Source: Gammaproteobacteria bacterium
GTDB lineage: Bacteria; Pseudomonadota; Gammaproteobacteria; Enterobacterales; GCA-2746155
Assembly: GCA_024206355.1 (NCBI GenBank)
Contig: JAAGZM010000396.1
Coordinates: forward strand, 1 to 20,258
Length of the DNA stretch: 20,258 nt
Direction: 5' to 3'
Below, one piece after another: positions 1 through 6,987 of this stretch. Below the pieces are notes generated by a model. That model saw only the letters and a list, made by a program, of their open reading frames with translations. It ran no database searches and was not told the DNA's origin. Position 1 is the stretch's first letter. Every line of letters starts with the position of its first letter. The position numbers and the translations under genes were made by a program.

Positions 1-13
1 ACAAGACAAGAAA

Positions 14-367
<354 letters not shown>

Positions 368-374
368 GAACGTG

Positions 375-403
375 AGGGTACGCTTAACAGGTTGTGAGCG
401 CAA
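375..403 (-). promoter_or_regulatory. Probable rnpB promoter
   Basis: On the minus strand TTGCGC (403-398) is followed after exactly 17 bp by TACCCT (380-375). The predicted RNA 5' end (G at 367) lies 7 nt beyond the -10 hexamer. Both hexamers match the consensus only at their most important positions. The stretch between -10 and start contains G and C, as in stably regulated RNA promoters. The spacing relative to an independently placed 5' end is the main support. Confidence 0.45.
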
Positions 404-430
404 GTAGTAGTGGTTTTATTCTTTTCTCTG

Positions 431-1273
431 CTATTGTTTTCTAAGTAATGCTCTTTGATAGAGTGCTTTTTTGCGCTCGCCTGTAATATCTGCTGCTAGA
501 GCTGTTGCTTGTGCTAGTGGGAGTTTTGTTGCTAGGAGATCTACGATGCGATCTGATTCCTTTTCGTCTGTGGTTAGTGAATTTGGATTTCCTGCTACTA
601 TGACAACAAATTCTCCGCGTTTTTGATCGCTATCGGATTGCATCCACTGGATTAAATTGTCTAATGTGTCTGAGTGAATTGTTTCGAAGGTTTTTGTTAG
701 CTCTCGTGCGATTGTTGCTTGGCGTTGTTTACCGAAAATCTTACTCATATCGACTATGCAATCTTCAATTCGGTGAGTCGACTCATAAAATACGAGAGTG
801 CGTGGTTCATTTGCTAACTGCTCTAGTTGTTTGCATCTTGCTCCTGATTTAGAGGGTAGGAAGCCTTCGAATATGAATCTATCGGTGGCTAATCCTGATG
901 CTGATAAAGCTGCCACCATGGCACAGGCTCCGGGAATAGGTACAACTTTTATTCCTGCGGCTCTTACTTCTCTGACTAAGAAGAATCCTGGATCACTTAT
1001 CAACGGGGTTCCTGCATCGGATACTAGTGCGATACTATCACCTTTTTGAAGTTGTTCAACTAGGGTTGCGGCTTTTTGTCGCTCATTGTGATCATGCAGT
1101 GAAATTGCTTTGGTTTGAATATCAAGGTGCTGTAATAATCGTCTTGTATGGCGTGTATCTTCAGCGGCGATAAGACCTACAAAATTTAATATATCCTTTG
1201 CGCGATCAGTAATATCGGAAAGATTTCCAATTGGTGTTGCAACAATATACAAAACACCTGTATTTAATGTCAT
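431..1273 (-). CDS. rsmI: 16S rRNA (cytidine-1402 2'-O)-methyltransferase RsmI
   Basis: SAM-dependent methyltransferase that modifies the ribose of C1402 in 16S rRNA, in the decoding centre. The 280-residue protein is close to the usual 286. It carries the tetrapyrrole-methylase-fold signatures in order: VATPIGNLSD (11-20), AAEDTRHTRRLL (36-47), SLHDHNE (58-64), VSDAGTPLISDPG (84-96), a PIPG loop near 112, EGFLPSK (136-142) and a FYESTHRI motif further on. The start ATG at 1273 has AGGA six bases upstream. It is divergent from lpoA across a 77-bp gap that must hold both promoters; I see no convincing hexamer pair there. rnpB follows downstream on the same strand. Assignment is by family signature and by the conserved rsmI/lpoA neighbourhood. 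Confidence 0.97.
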   Translation of the reverse strand: MTLNTGVLYIVATPIGNLSDITDRAKDILNFVGLIAAEDTRHTRRLLQHLDIQTKAISLHDHNERQKAATLVEQLQKGDSIALVSDAGTPLISDPGFFLVREVRAAGIKVVPIPGACAMVAALSASGLATDRFIFEGFLPSKSGARCKQLEQLANEPRTLVFYESTHRIEDCIVDMSKIFGKQRQATIARELTKTFETIHSDTLDNLIQWMQSDSDQKRGEFVVIVAGNPNSLTTDEKESDRIVDLLATKLPLAQATALAADITGERKKALYQRALLRKQ

Positions 1274-1350
1274 AATAAGTCCTGAATTATTTTGATATTT
1301 GATGGTCTACTTTAAGATACATCCTAGTAACAGTTTTAGCGAGTTCATTT

Positions 1351-3198
1351 GTGTTGAGAATGAAAATTTTACAGGCGTTCCTAAAAAAGTTTAGCTCCCA
1401 TGCTATTCTTCTATTAATGGTATCGGTACTCACCGGTTGCCCAAAGACTTCTGATATTGATAATGAGTCTGGAACATCTACTGATCAAACACAACAATAC
1501 CTTAATTATGCTCGAAAAAGTAACGGCACTAAAAGAACTGATTGGTTACTGCTTGCTTCTGAGTCATTACTGATACAAAAACGTACTGACAAAGCCTTGG
1601 CCGTTTTAAATACGGTTGATAATAATGAACTGACCGATAAATCTTTTCAGCTTTATCACTTATTGATGGCTCAAGCTCTTTATTCTGCTGAACGTTCAGA
1701 TCAGGCCTTTGATCAATATGCTCAAATTACTCAGCCAGACTTATTAAAAAAATATCAACAAATTAGTTTTTACAGAAATTATGCTGATCTATTAAGTGTG
1801 TTAATGCGTCATTACGATAGTGCTTTACAACGAATAGCTCTATCTGCCTTTTTATCAGATCCTCTTGATGTTGAAGAAAATCGTGAATTGCTATGGCAAT
1901 CATTAATGATGGTTAATAACTTAAGTATCTATCAAAATAGCCTCAATAGCCTACTCGTCTCAGGTTGGCTTGAACTTGCAAACTTAGCCAAAGACAATGC
2001 CAATCAGCCTGATGAGTTACTTCGTAGATTAGAAATTTGGCGGTCGAGATATTTTGAACATCCTGCCTATAAAGGCATGCCAATAGATATTGCTCATGCT
2101 GAGTCTGCTCGCTCCTATAAACCCCAGCGTATTGCTTTATTACTTCCTGAAAAAGGTAGCCTTGCCAATTCAGCTCACCAAATTAGAGAAGGTTTTCTTA
2201 CAGCTATCTATCATATTTCCATAGAGCTTCGGCCTGAAGTTGTTTTTTATGACAGTAGTAAATCCTCTGATATTTTGGCCCTTTATCAACAGGCAATTGA
2301 TGAAGGAGCTAGTTTTGTAATTGGACCACTTCGCCGTGAGTCTGTGAAAAAGCTAGCTAGCAGAGAACATTTTCCGGTTCCTGTAATTTCAATAAATCGA
2401 TTAACCGAAGATCTCGTCTTGCCTGAAAATTTTTATCAATTTGGGCTACCTGTTGAAGATGAAGCGCGCCAAGCAGCGATCAGAGCTTGGCAAGATGGTC
2501 TGAGCAAGGCTATCGTCCTCGTTCCTAGCGGAAACGTTGGAGAGCGTACTCGTATTGCATTCACTGAACAGTTTGAACGCTTAGGTGGTGAAATCCAGCA
2601 AGTTATCTCGTTTAACAGCGACAAAGATTATTCTAAGGCGGTTCAAGAGTTACTCGGTGTTGATAAAAGTCTCGGCCGACTTAAACGGTTACAGAATGTT
2701 CTCGGTATGACTTTAAAACACGAAGCTCGACGTAGACAAGATACTGATTTTCTATTTTTTAAGGCATCTGTACAACAGGCTCGAAGGATAAAGCCTTTCA
2801 TCGATTTTTATTATGCTCATGATTTGCCACTCTATTCCACTTCAAGTATTTATAGTGGTAAAGAAGAGCTGGTTTTAGACCGGGATCTTGAGAATGTTTC
2901 TTTCTGTGATATTCCCTGGCTACTCTCTGATCAGATCGATATCGTTAATTACAAAAAACAAATCTCATCGATCTGGCCAAATTCAACACAAAGCAGATCT
3001 GCAAGATTATTTGCCCTTGGCTATGATTTATTTACGCTGATCCCAGAGTTGAACCGGTTAAGAAATTTCCCTCAATATCAGAAGAATGGCTTATCCGGAA
3101 AACTAACCGTTAATGGATCTGGTCATGTGCAAAGGCAGCTTTCTTGGGCAAAATTTGTTAATGGCAAAACTGTTCAACTAGAGCAGGCAATACAGTAA
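1351..3198 (+). CDS. lpoA: LpoA, outer-membrane lipoprotein activator of PBP1A
   Basis: Outer-membrane lipoprotein that reaches through the periplasm to stimulate the peptidoglycan synthase PBP1A. The signal peptide ends in lipobox LTGC with Cys30 as the lipidated residue. Residues about 40-240 are helical and TPR-like. From about 255 there is a type I periplasmic-binding-protein-like domain with IALLLPEKGSL (261-271), FVIGPLRRESVKKL, and near the end FALGYDLFTLIPEL and LSGKLTVNGSG. The 615 residues compare with 678 in E. coli. Possible starts are GTG 1351, TTG 1354 and ATG 1360. GTG is preferred because GCGAG (1339-1343) lies seven bases upstream, too far from the ATG; the signal peptide works with either. 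First gene of a four-gene run: its stop shares one base with the yraN start (TAATG). Confidence 0.93.
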   Translation: MLRMKILQAFLKKFSSHAILLLMVSVLTGCPKTSDIDNESGTSTDQTQQYLNYARKSNGTKRTDWLLLASESLLIQKRTDKALAVLNTVDNNELTDKSFQLYHLLMAQALYSAERSDQAFDQYAQITQPDLLKKYQQISFYRNYADLLSVLMRHYDSALQRIALSAFLSDPLDVEENRELLWQSLMMVNNLSIYQNSLNSLLVSGWLELANLAKDNANQPDELLRRLEIWRSRYFEHPAYKGMPIDIAHAESARSYKPQRIALLLPEKGSLANSAHQIREGFLTAIYHISIELRPEVVFYDSSKSSDILALYQQAIDEGASFVIGPLRRESVKKLASREHFPVPVISINRLTEDLVLPENFYQFGLPVEDEARQAAIRAWQDGLSKAIVLVPSGNVGERTRIAFTEQFERLGGEIQQVISFNSDKDYSKAVQELLGVDKSLGRLKRLQNVLGMTLKHEARRRQDTDFLFFKASVQQARRIKPFIDFYYAHDLPLYSTSSIYSGKEELVLDRDLENVSFCDIPWLLSDQIDIVNYKKQISSIWPNSTQSRSARLFALGYDLFTLIPELNRLRNFPQYQKNGLSGKLTVNGSGHVQRQLSWAKFVNGKTVQLEQAIQ

Positions 3199-3560
3199 TG
3201 ACATTAACAAGTCGCGAACTAGGTGATCAGGCTGAAGATTATGCGGCGCAATTATTAATTGCTGAAGGGCTAAAACTGATTGAGAAAAACGTTAACTTTC
3301 GTGTTGGCGAAATTGACTTAATCATGCAAGATAAACGGTTTTTAGTTTTTGTAGAAGTGCGGCGAAGAAAGTATGATAAGTTTGGCGGAGCAATAAGTTC
3401 CATAACTGCAACAAAAAGAAAAAGATTAACACGGGCAGCACTAGCCTACTTACAGCGTAGAAAACTAATGGATAAAGTTCCTTGCCGATTTGATCTCGTT
3501 GCAGTTACTGACAACAAAGGTCAGTTGCAAGGCCAGTGGATAAAGAATATATTTCAGTAA
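3198..3560 (+). CDS. yraN: UPF0102 family protein YraN
   Basis: Small soluble protein of the UPF0102 family, with an endonuclease-like (PD-(D/E)XK-type) fold and no well-established role. The visible signature is GEIDLIMQDKRFLVFVEVRRRK (about residues 37-58), which supplies the E...D...E-x-K pattern of the fold, followed by a basic helix rich in Lys and Arg (TATKRKRLTRAALAYL) and a C-terminal RFDLVAV strand. The 120 residues are slightly fewer than the E. coli protein (131). The start overlaps the lpoA stop by one base, implying coupled translation, and the SIS gene follows after 35 bp. The position between lpoA and gmhA/diaA is the standard gammaproteobacterial one, which strengthens the family call but does not define the substrate. 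Confidence 0.93.
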   Translation: MTLTSRELGDQAEDYAAQLLIAEGLKLIEKNVNFRVGEIDLIMQDKRFLVFVEVRRRKYDKFGGAISSITATKRKRLTRAALAYLQRRKLMDKVPCRFDLVAVTDNKGQLQGQWIKNIFQ

Positions 3561-3595
3561 CGCTATAAGTATTAAATAATTGCGGAGAAGAATGA

Positions 3596-4192
3596 ATGGA
3601 TATGCTTACCCGAATTCGGGAGATTTTTACAGAAAGCATACAGACAAAAATTGATGCTGCAGATGCACTACCTGAGCCAATCTCCATGGCTGCAGATGTG
3701 TTGGTCAATGCACTCATTAATGGTAATAAAATATTAGCTTGTGGAAATGGCGGCTCTGCTGGTGATGCTATGCATTTTTCATCAGAAATGATTAATCGCT
3801 TCGAGCGTGAACGTCCCAGTTTACCGGCTATAGCCTTAACAACTGATATGAATGCTCTCACAGCCATTAGCAACGATTATGATTATAATCAAATTTTCGT
3901 TAAACAAGTTAAAGCTCTCGGTCAGCCTGGCGATATTTTGCTGGCGATATCAACAAGTGGAAATTCCTCTAACGTTATTGAAGCTATCAAGGCAGCGTTA
4001 TCAAGAGATATGTTGATTATTGCTCTGACAGGCCGTGACGGTGGTGAAATGGCAGGGCTTTTAGGCGCTAATGATTTTGAAATTAGGGTCCCCTCTCCAT
4101 CCACAGCTCGTATTCAAGAAGTACATTTACTGGTAATCCATGCTCTATGTGATTTAATCGATAATCGTTTATTTGGTGGTGACAATGTTTAA
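3596..4192 (+). CDS. gmhA: SIS-domain protein: phosphoheptose isomerase GmhA / DiaA type
   Basis: Sugar-isomerase-domain protein of 198 residues. Two related proteins are candidates: GmhA, which converts sedoheptulose 7-phosphate to D-glycero-D-manno-heptose 7-phosphate for LPS core, and DiaA, which binds DnaA at the replication origin. Overall wording such as MINRFERERPSLPAIAL (65-81) and LLAISTSGNS follows E. coli DiaA. However CGNGGSAGDAMHFSSE (49-64) and RIQEVHLLVIH (172-182) keep His60, Glu64, Gln174 and His182. These align with the metal and catalytic residues His61, Glu65, Gln172 and His180 of E. coli GmhA; as I recall, DiaA has Ser and Asn at the Glu65 and His180 positions. Isomerase activity is therefore plausible. 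The start ATG 3596 has GGAG eight bases upstream. The end overlaps dolP by 8 nt. Confidence 0.85.
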   Translation: MDMLTRIREIFTESIQTKIDAADALPEPISMAADVLVNALINGNKILACGNGGSAGDAMHFSSEMINRFERERPSLPAIALTTDMNALTAISNDYDYNQIFVKQVKALGQPGDILLAISTSGNSSNVIEAIKAALSRDMLIIALTGRDGGEMAGLLGANDFEIRVPSPSTARIQEVHLLVIHALCDLIDNRLFGGDNV

Positions 4193-4757
4193 AATTTTAA
4201 CTCTTCTATTAATTATATCTATTCCCTTTCTAACTGGCTGTGTAGCAGCTGTTGCTACAGGAGCAATCGTTGGCTCTGACATGGCTTCTGATCGACGAAC
4301 CACTGGTATCTATATTGAAGATGGTTCAATCGAGTTGAAAACAAGTACTGCTATTGCAGAAGACAGTCAACTTAAAGCTTCTACTAGCATCAGTGTTGTA
4401 AGCTATAACCGTGTTGTATTGTTGGTTGGGCAAGCTCCGAATGAATCCCTTAGATCTCATGCCGCTGATGTTGTCAGAGAGACCGAAAATATACGTAGAG
4501 TTCATAATGAAATTCGCATTGCTGCTCCTAACTCATTTTTATCAGGAAGCAGCGATTCATGGATCACTACGAAAGCAAAATCATTAATGCTCGCAGAAAA
4601 AGATTTTGCCTCTACAAATATAAAAGTTATTACCGAAAATGGTGAAATCTTTTTAATGGGTCTAGTAACAAAAGCTGAAGCCGATAAAGCAATTGCAATC
4701 GTTCGCAAAATTGATGGTGTAGAGCGGGTAGTACAAATATTCGAATATATCCAGTAG
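4185..4757 (+). CDS. dolP: DolP (YraP), BON-domain outer-membrane lipoprotein
   Basis: Envelope lipoprotein with two BON domains; in E. coli it supports outer-membrane integrity and BAM function and binds anionic phospholipids. The signal peptide ends in lipobox LTGC, with Cys19 lipidated. BON1 lies at about residues 45-113 (VVLLVGQAPNESLR, RRVHNEI) and BON2 at about 122-190 (WITTKAKSLML, VITENGEIFLMGLVTKAEAD, GVERVVQIFEY). The 190 residues match the E. coli length of 191. ATG 4185 is chosen over in-frame TTG 4173 and GTG 4176/4179: it gives a normal short signal peptide, and GGTGGT lies just upstream inside the end of the preceding gene. The overlap with the SIS gene is 8 nt. Last gene of the rightward run, facing sspB across a repeat-containing gap. 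Confidence 0.92.
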   Translation: MFKILTLLLIISIPFLTGCVAAVATGAIVGSDMASDRRTTGIYIEDGSIELKTSTAIAEDSQLKASTSISVVSYNRVVLLVGQAPNESLRSHAADVVRETENIRRVHNEIRIAAPNSFLSGSSDSWITTKAKSLMLAEKDFASTNIKVITENGEIFLMGLVTKAEADKAIAIVRKIDGVERVVQIFEYIQ

Positions 4758-4763
4758 TGATAA

Positions 4764-4911
4764 TCCTAGGATCCTCAGTTGGGCGCGTTTGAGTGTGTGT
4801 TTTTTTAGGTTTAGGCAAACTCACTCAATGGATGAATACTAATCCTTCTGTAAGTTGTTGTTTTGAAGTACATAATCATAATTTTGAGCCGGTCAACTGA
4901 GGATCCTAGGA
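4764..4911. repeat. 148-bp inverted-repeat (MITE-like) element
   Basis: Two perfect 18-bp arms in opposite orientation, TCCTAGGATCCTCAGTTG at 4764-4781 and its reverse complement at 4894-4911, enclose 112 bp with no credible gene. Inside, TTGAGTG (4789-4795) can pair with CACTCAA (4822-4828), with a T-run in the loop. No direct duplication is evident at the edges (TAA on the left, GAA on the right). It lies between the convergent ends of dolP and sspB. The shape fits a miniature inverted-repeat element or remnant; no transposase is present and no second copy was found in the window. Confidence 0.6.
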
Positions 4912-4913
4912 GA

Positions 4914-4945
4914 ATGTGATCAGAGTCAATTGACTCTGATCACAT
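4914..4945. repeat. 32-bp perfect palindrome (REP-like)
   Basis: The sequence 4914-4929 is the exact reverse complement of 4930-4945, giving an uninterrupted 32-bp palindrome centred on CAATTG. It begins two bases after the inverted-repeat element and ends six bases before the sspB stop. It could act as a transcription barrier between convergent genes, but neither strand has a T-run after it, so it is not a standard intrinsic terminator. Its core GATCAGAGTCAATTGA (4918-4933) matches 15 of 16 bases at 15285-15300. Confidence 0.75.
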
Positions 4946-4951
4946 GCATTT

Positions 4952-5383
4952 CTATTTGACTACTTTTAGGAATGGGGTTTTCTTATTTGGCGGCGGATCT
5001 TCTGTTGGTGGCTCGTTACTATCTTCAACATCTAACTCATCTGTTTCAAGTTCGCCGAGGTCAACCTCTGGGAATGCCATTCCTTCGCCATTTTCACTGG
5101 CGTAAATTGCTCGTACAGCTTTAATCGGAATATACAGTGATTGAACTACGCCTGAAAAACGCGCTGAGAAACTTATTGCTTCGTTGTCAATGAGTTCATT
5201 TGAGATTGCATGTGGTGCGATATTAAGCACAATCTGTCCGTTTTGAACAAATTGTGCTGGAACATCTACATCAGGTGCTTCAGCATTGACCAATATATGT
5301 GGTGTTAAATCATTATCGAGTATCCATTGATGGATGGCTCGTAATAAATATGGTTGCTGATCTGTTGTTATACTATCGACCAT
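4952..5383 (-). CDS. sspB: Stringent starvation protein B, ClpXP specificity factor
   Basis: Adaptor that tethers ssrA-tagged polypeptides from stalled ribosomes, and some other substrates, to the ClpXP protease. The substrate-binding fold is recognised by YLLRAIHQWILDND (12-25), TPHILVNAE, IVLNIAPHAI, LIDNEAISFSARFSG and IYIPIKAV/LYIPIKAVRAIYA followed by NGEGMAF. A long acidic Pro-rich linker then leads to the extreme C-terminal ClpX-binding tail LKVVK, equivalent to LRVVK in E. coli. At 143 residues it is somewhat shorter than E. coli SspB (165), the difference being mainly in the linker. The start ATG at 5383 lies one base after the sspA stop, so the pair is a translationally tight operon. 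Confidence 0.95.
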   Translation of the reverse strand: MVDSITTDQQPYLLRAIHQWILDNDLTPHILVNAEAPDVDVPAQFVQNGQIVLNIAPHAISNELIDNEAISFSARFSGVVQSLYIPIKAVRAIYASENGEGMAFPEVDLGELETDELDVEDSNEPPTEDPPPNKKTPFLKVVK

Positions 5384-5384
5384 A

Positions 5385-6026
5385 TTAGAAATCAGTTTCG
5401 TGCAATTCCTGCTCTAACATGGTTAAACTTGCTTGAAAAGACTCTCTCTCAAATAGGCGGTCCATATAACTTAGAACTTCCTTTGAACCTTGTCCATTAA
5501 GCTCGATTCCCATAGATTCTAAACGCCACATCAGAGGTGCTAAACAGCAGTCTACCAAGGTAAATTCTTCGCTTAAGAAGAATGCAGTGTCTGAAAAAAC
5601 AGGTCCAAGCGTTATCAATGAATCTTTTAAATCTTTTTGTGCTTTTTCTAAATTACTTTCTTTGACTTTAGGATCAACGATGATCTTCATCAAAGAATAC
5701 CAGTCTCTTTCAACACGATGCATCATCAGACGACTGCGTGCTCTTGCCACTGGATAAACAGGCATCAGAGGTGGATGTGGAAATCGTTCATCCAAATATT
5801 CCATAATGATACGCGCTTCAAATAATACAAGATCACGATCAACGAGCGTAGGAACAGTGTTATAAGGATTTAAATCGGCTAAATCTTCAGGTTTATTATT
5901 GGGCTCTACATCGATAACCTCAAAATTTACACCTTTCTCAGCCAGTACGATACGAACCTGATGAGAATAAATATCGAGATTACTCGAATACAAAGTCATT
6001 ATTGAACGCTTGGCAACTTCAGCCAT
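5385..6026 (-). CDS. sspA: Stringent starvation protein A (GST-fold regulator)
   Basis: RNA-polymerase-associated regulator with a glutathione-S-transferase fold but no known transferase activity; in E. coli it supports stationary-phase and acid survival and phage P1 late transcription. The N-terminal thioredoxin-like domain has SNLDIYSHQVRIVLAEKG (14-31) and NPYNTVPTLVDRDLVLFEA; the FPHPPLMP stretch contains the conserved Pro-His-Pro surface patch. A helical C-terminal domain follows. The length, 213 residues, is normal. The start MAEVAKRSIMTL matches the family and has CGGAG about seven bases upstream. It lies 100 bp downstream of petC on the same strand, the usual petABC-sspAB order. The gap has no clear promoter or terminator, so partial cotranscription with pet genes is possible. 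Confidence 0.95.
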   Translation of the reverse strand: MAEVAKRSIMTLYSSNLDIYSHQVRIVLAEKGVNFEVIDVEPNNKPEDLADLNPYNTVPTLVDRDLVLFEARIIMEYLDERFPHPPLMPVYPVARARSRLMMHRVERDWYSLMKIIVDPKVKESNLEKAQKDLKDSLITLGPVFSDTAFFLSEEFTLVDCCLAPLMWRLESMGIELNGQGSKEVLSYMDRLFERESFQASLTMLEQELHETDF

Positions 6027-6126
6027 GGACTATCTCCGTGCTTTACAAAAAAAAGAAACAATGCCACCCCTGTAAATGGATGACATCTCTTAGTTGATAC
6101 TATTCAAATTAATTAGTACTAATAAA

Positions 6127-6987
6127 TTAATGAATATCGCGCCAATATTCTTTCTTCAAAAAATAAGTAAGGACAAAGAAAAACATTAAGAATAAAATAA
6201 CTTTCATTCCCAGTGCTTGACGCTCTAATTTTACTGGCTCACCTGCATAATCAAGGAAATTAACCAAATCACGCACCACTGTATTATATTCTTCTTCAGT
6301 AAGAGAACCAGCAATAGAGATTTCGAAGTAACCTTTATCATGCTTTAACTGTGCTAATGCTCCCGTAGCTTCATGAAAAATAGCGCTATGCTTAGTAACA
6401 CCAGCATCATCACCATCACGTCTTGCGATCGCAATTTCGATATCGGCAACTTCAATTTTTGATTCAAGCTCTTTAGCCTTATTAGTTTTTACTTGCTTGC
6501 CTTGTAGTGGAGCTAAAATATGAGGCATGCCAACATCTTTAAACAAAGTATTGTTTACGCCAAATGGACGTTTGTCATCAGCATAAAAACTTTTCATATA
6601 AGTATATAACCAATCTGCACCACGTACTCGAGCAACCAAAGTTAAGTCAGGAGGTACAATACCAAACCATTCTTTAGCTGCATCAGCAGGAAGATTATTA
6701 GTAATATGATCGGTGATTCTTTTACCCGTAAACATCAAATTGTTTTCAACGATATCAGCAGGAATGCCCGGTCCATCAACCAACTTATCATAGCGCATAT
6801 GTTTGAGACTGTGACAAGCCAAACAATAGTTCATATAGGTAGTTGCACCATTTTGAAGTGAAATTTTATCTTCAGATTTAATATTTGCTGAGAGTGTTTC
6901 TTCACCACCAGCTGCCAACACATTGACAGACAAACCGATAATGGTCAGTAAAATTCCCAGTTTTGTTGTTAGTCTTTTAATAGCCAT
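6127..6987 (-). CDS. petC: Cytochrome c1 of the ubiquinol-cytochrome c reductase (bc1 complex)
   Basis: Haem-c subunit of complex III, passing electrons from the Rieske protein to soluble cytochrome c. The cleavable signal peptide ends near Ala25-Ala26. CLACH (55-59) binds haem c covalently, and Met154 in GMPHIL is the probable sixth ligand. YTYMKSFYADDKRPFGVNN is typical of the family. A C-terminal membrane helix (about 258-277) ends in KKEYWRDIH. The 286 residues exceed the roughly 260 I recall for Pseudomonas. The extra length appears to be a charged stretch at about 165-218, rich in Lys, Glu and Asp, between the Met-ligand region and GSLTEEEY. The start overlaps the petB stop by one base (TAATG). 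Confidence 0.97.
   Translation of the reverse strand: MAIKRLTTKLGILLTIIGLSVNVLAAGGEETLSANIKSEDKISLQNGATTYMNYCLACHSLKHMRYDKLVDGPGIPADIVENNLMFTGKRITDHITNNLPADAAKEWFGIVPPDLTLVARVRGADWLYTYMKSFYADDKRPFGVNNTLFKDVGMPHILAPLQGKQVKTNKAKELESKIEVADIEIAIARRDGDDAGVTKHSAIFHEATGALAQLKHDKGYFEISIAGSLTEEEYNTVVRDLVNFLDYAGEPVKLERQALGMKVILFLMFFFVLTYFLKKEYWRDIH

Noticed and set aside
1274..1350. Divergent promoters for rsmI and lpoA
   Set aside because: They must exist, but no hexamer pair with proper spacing stands out on either strand, so none is annotated.
3505..3873. 122-codon open frame on the minus strand
   Set aside because: It overlaps yraN and the SIS gene in antisense and has no ribosome-binding site or recognisable domain.
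4630..4824. 64-codon minus-strand frame crossing the dolP end and the inverted-repeat element
   Set aside because: It is antisense to dolP for most of its length and has no start signal.
4764..4945. CRISPR array or intrinsic terminator in the dolP-sspB gap
   Set aside because: There are inverted, not spaced direct, repeats, and no T-run follows either stem.
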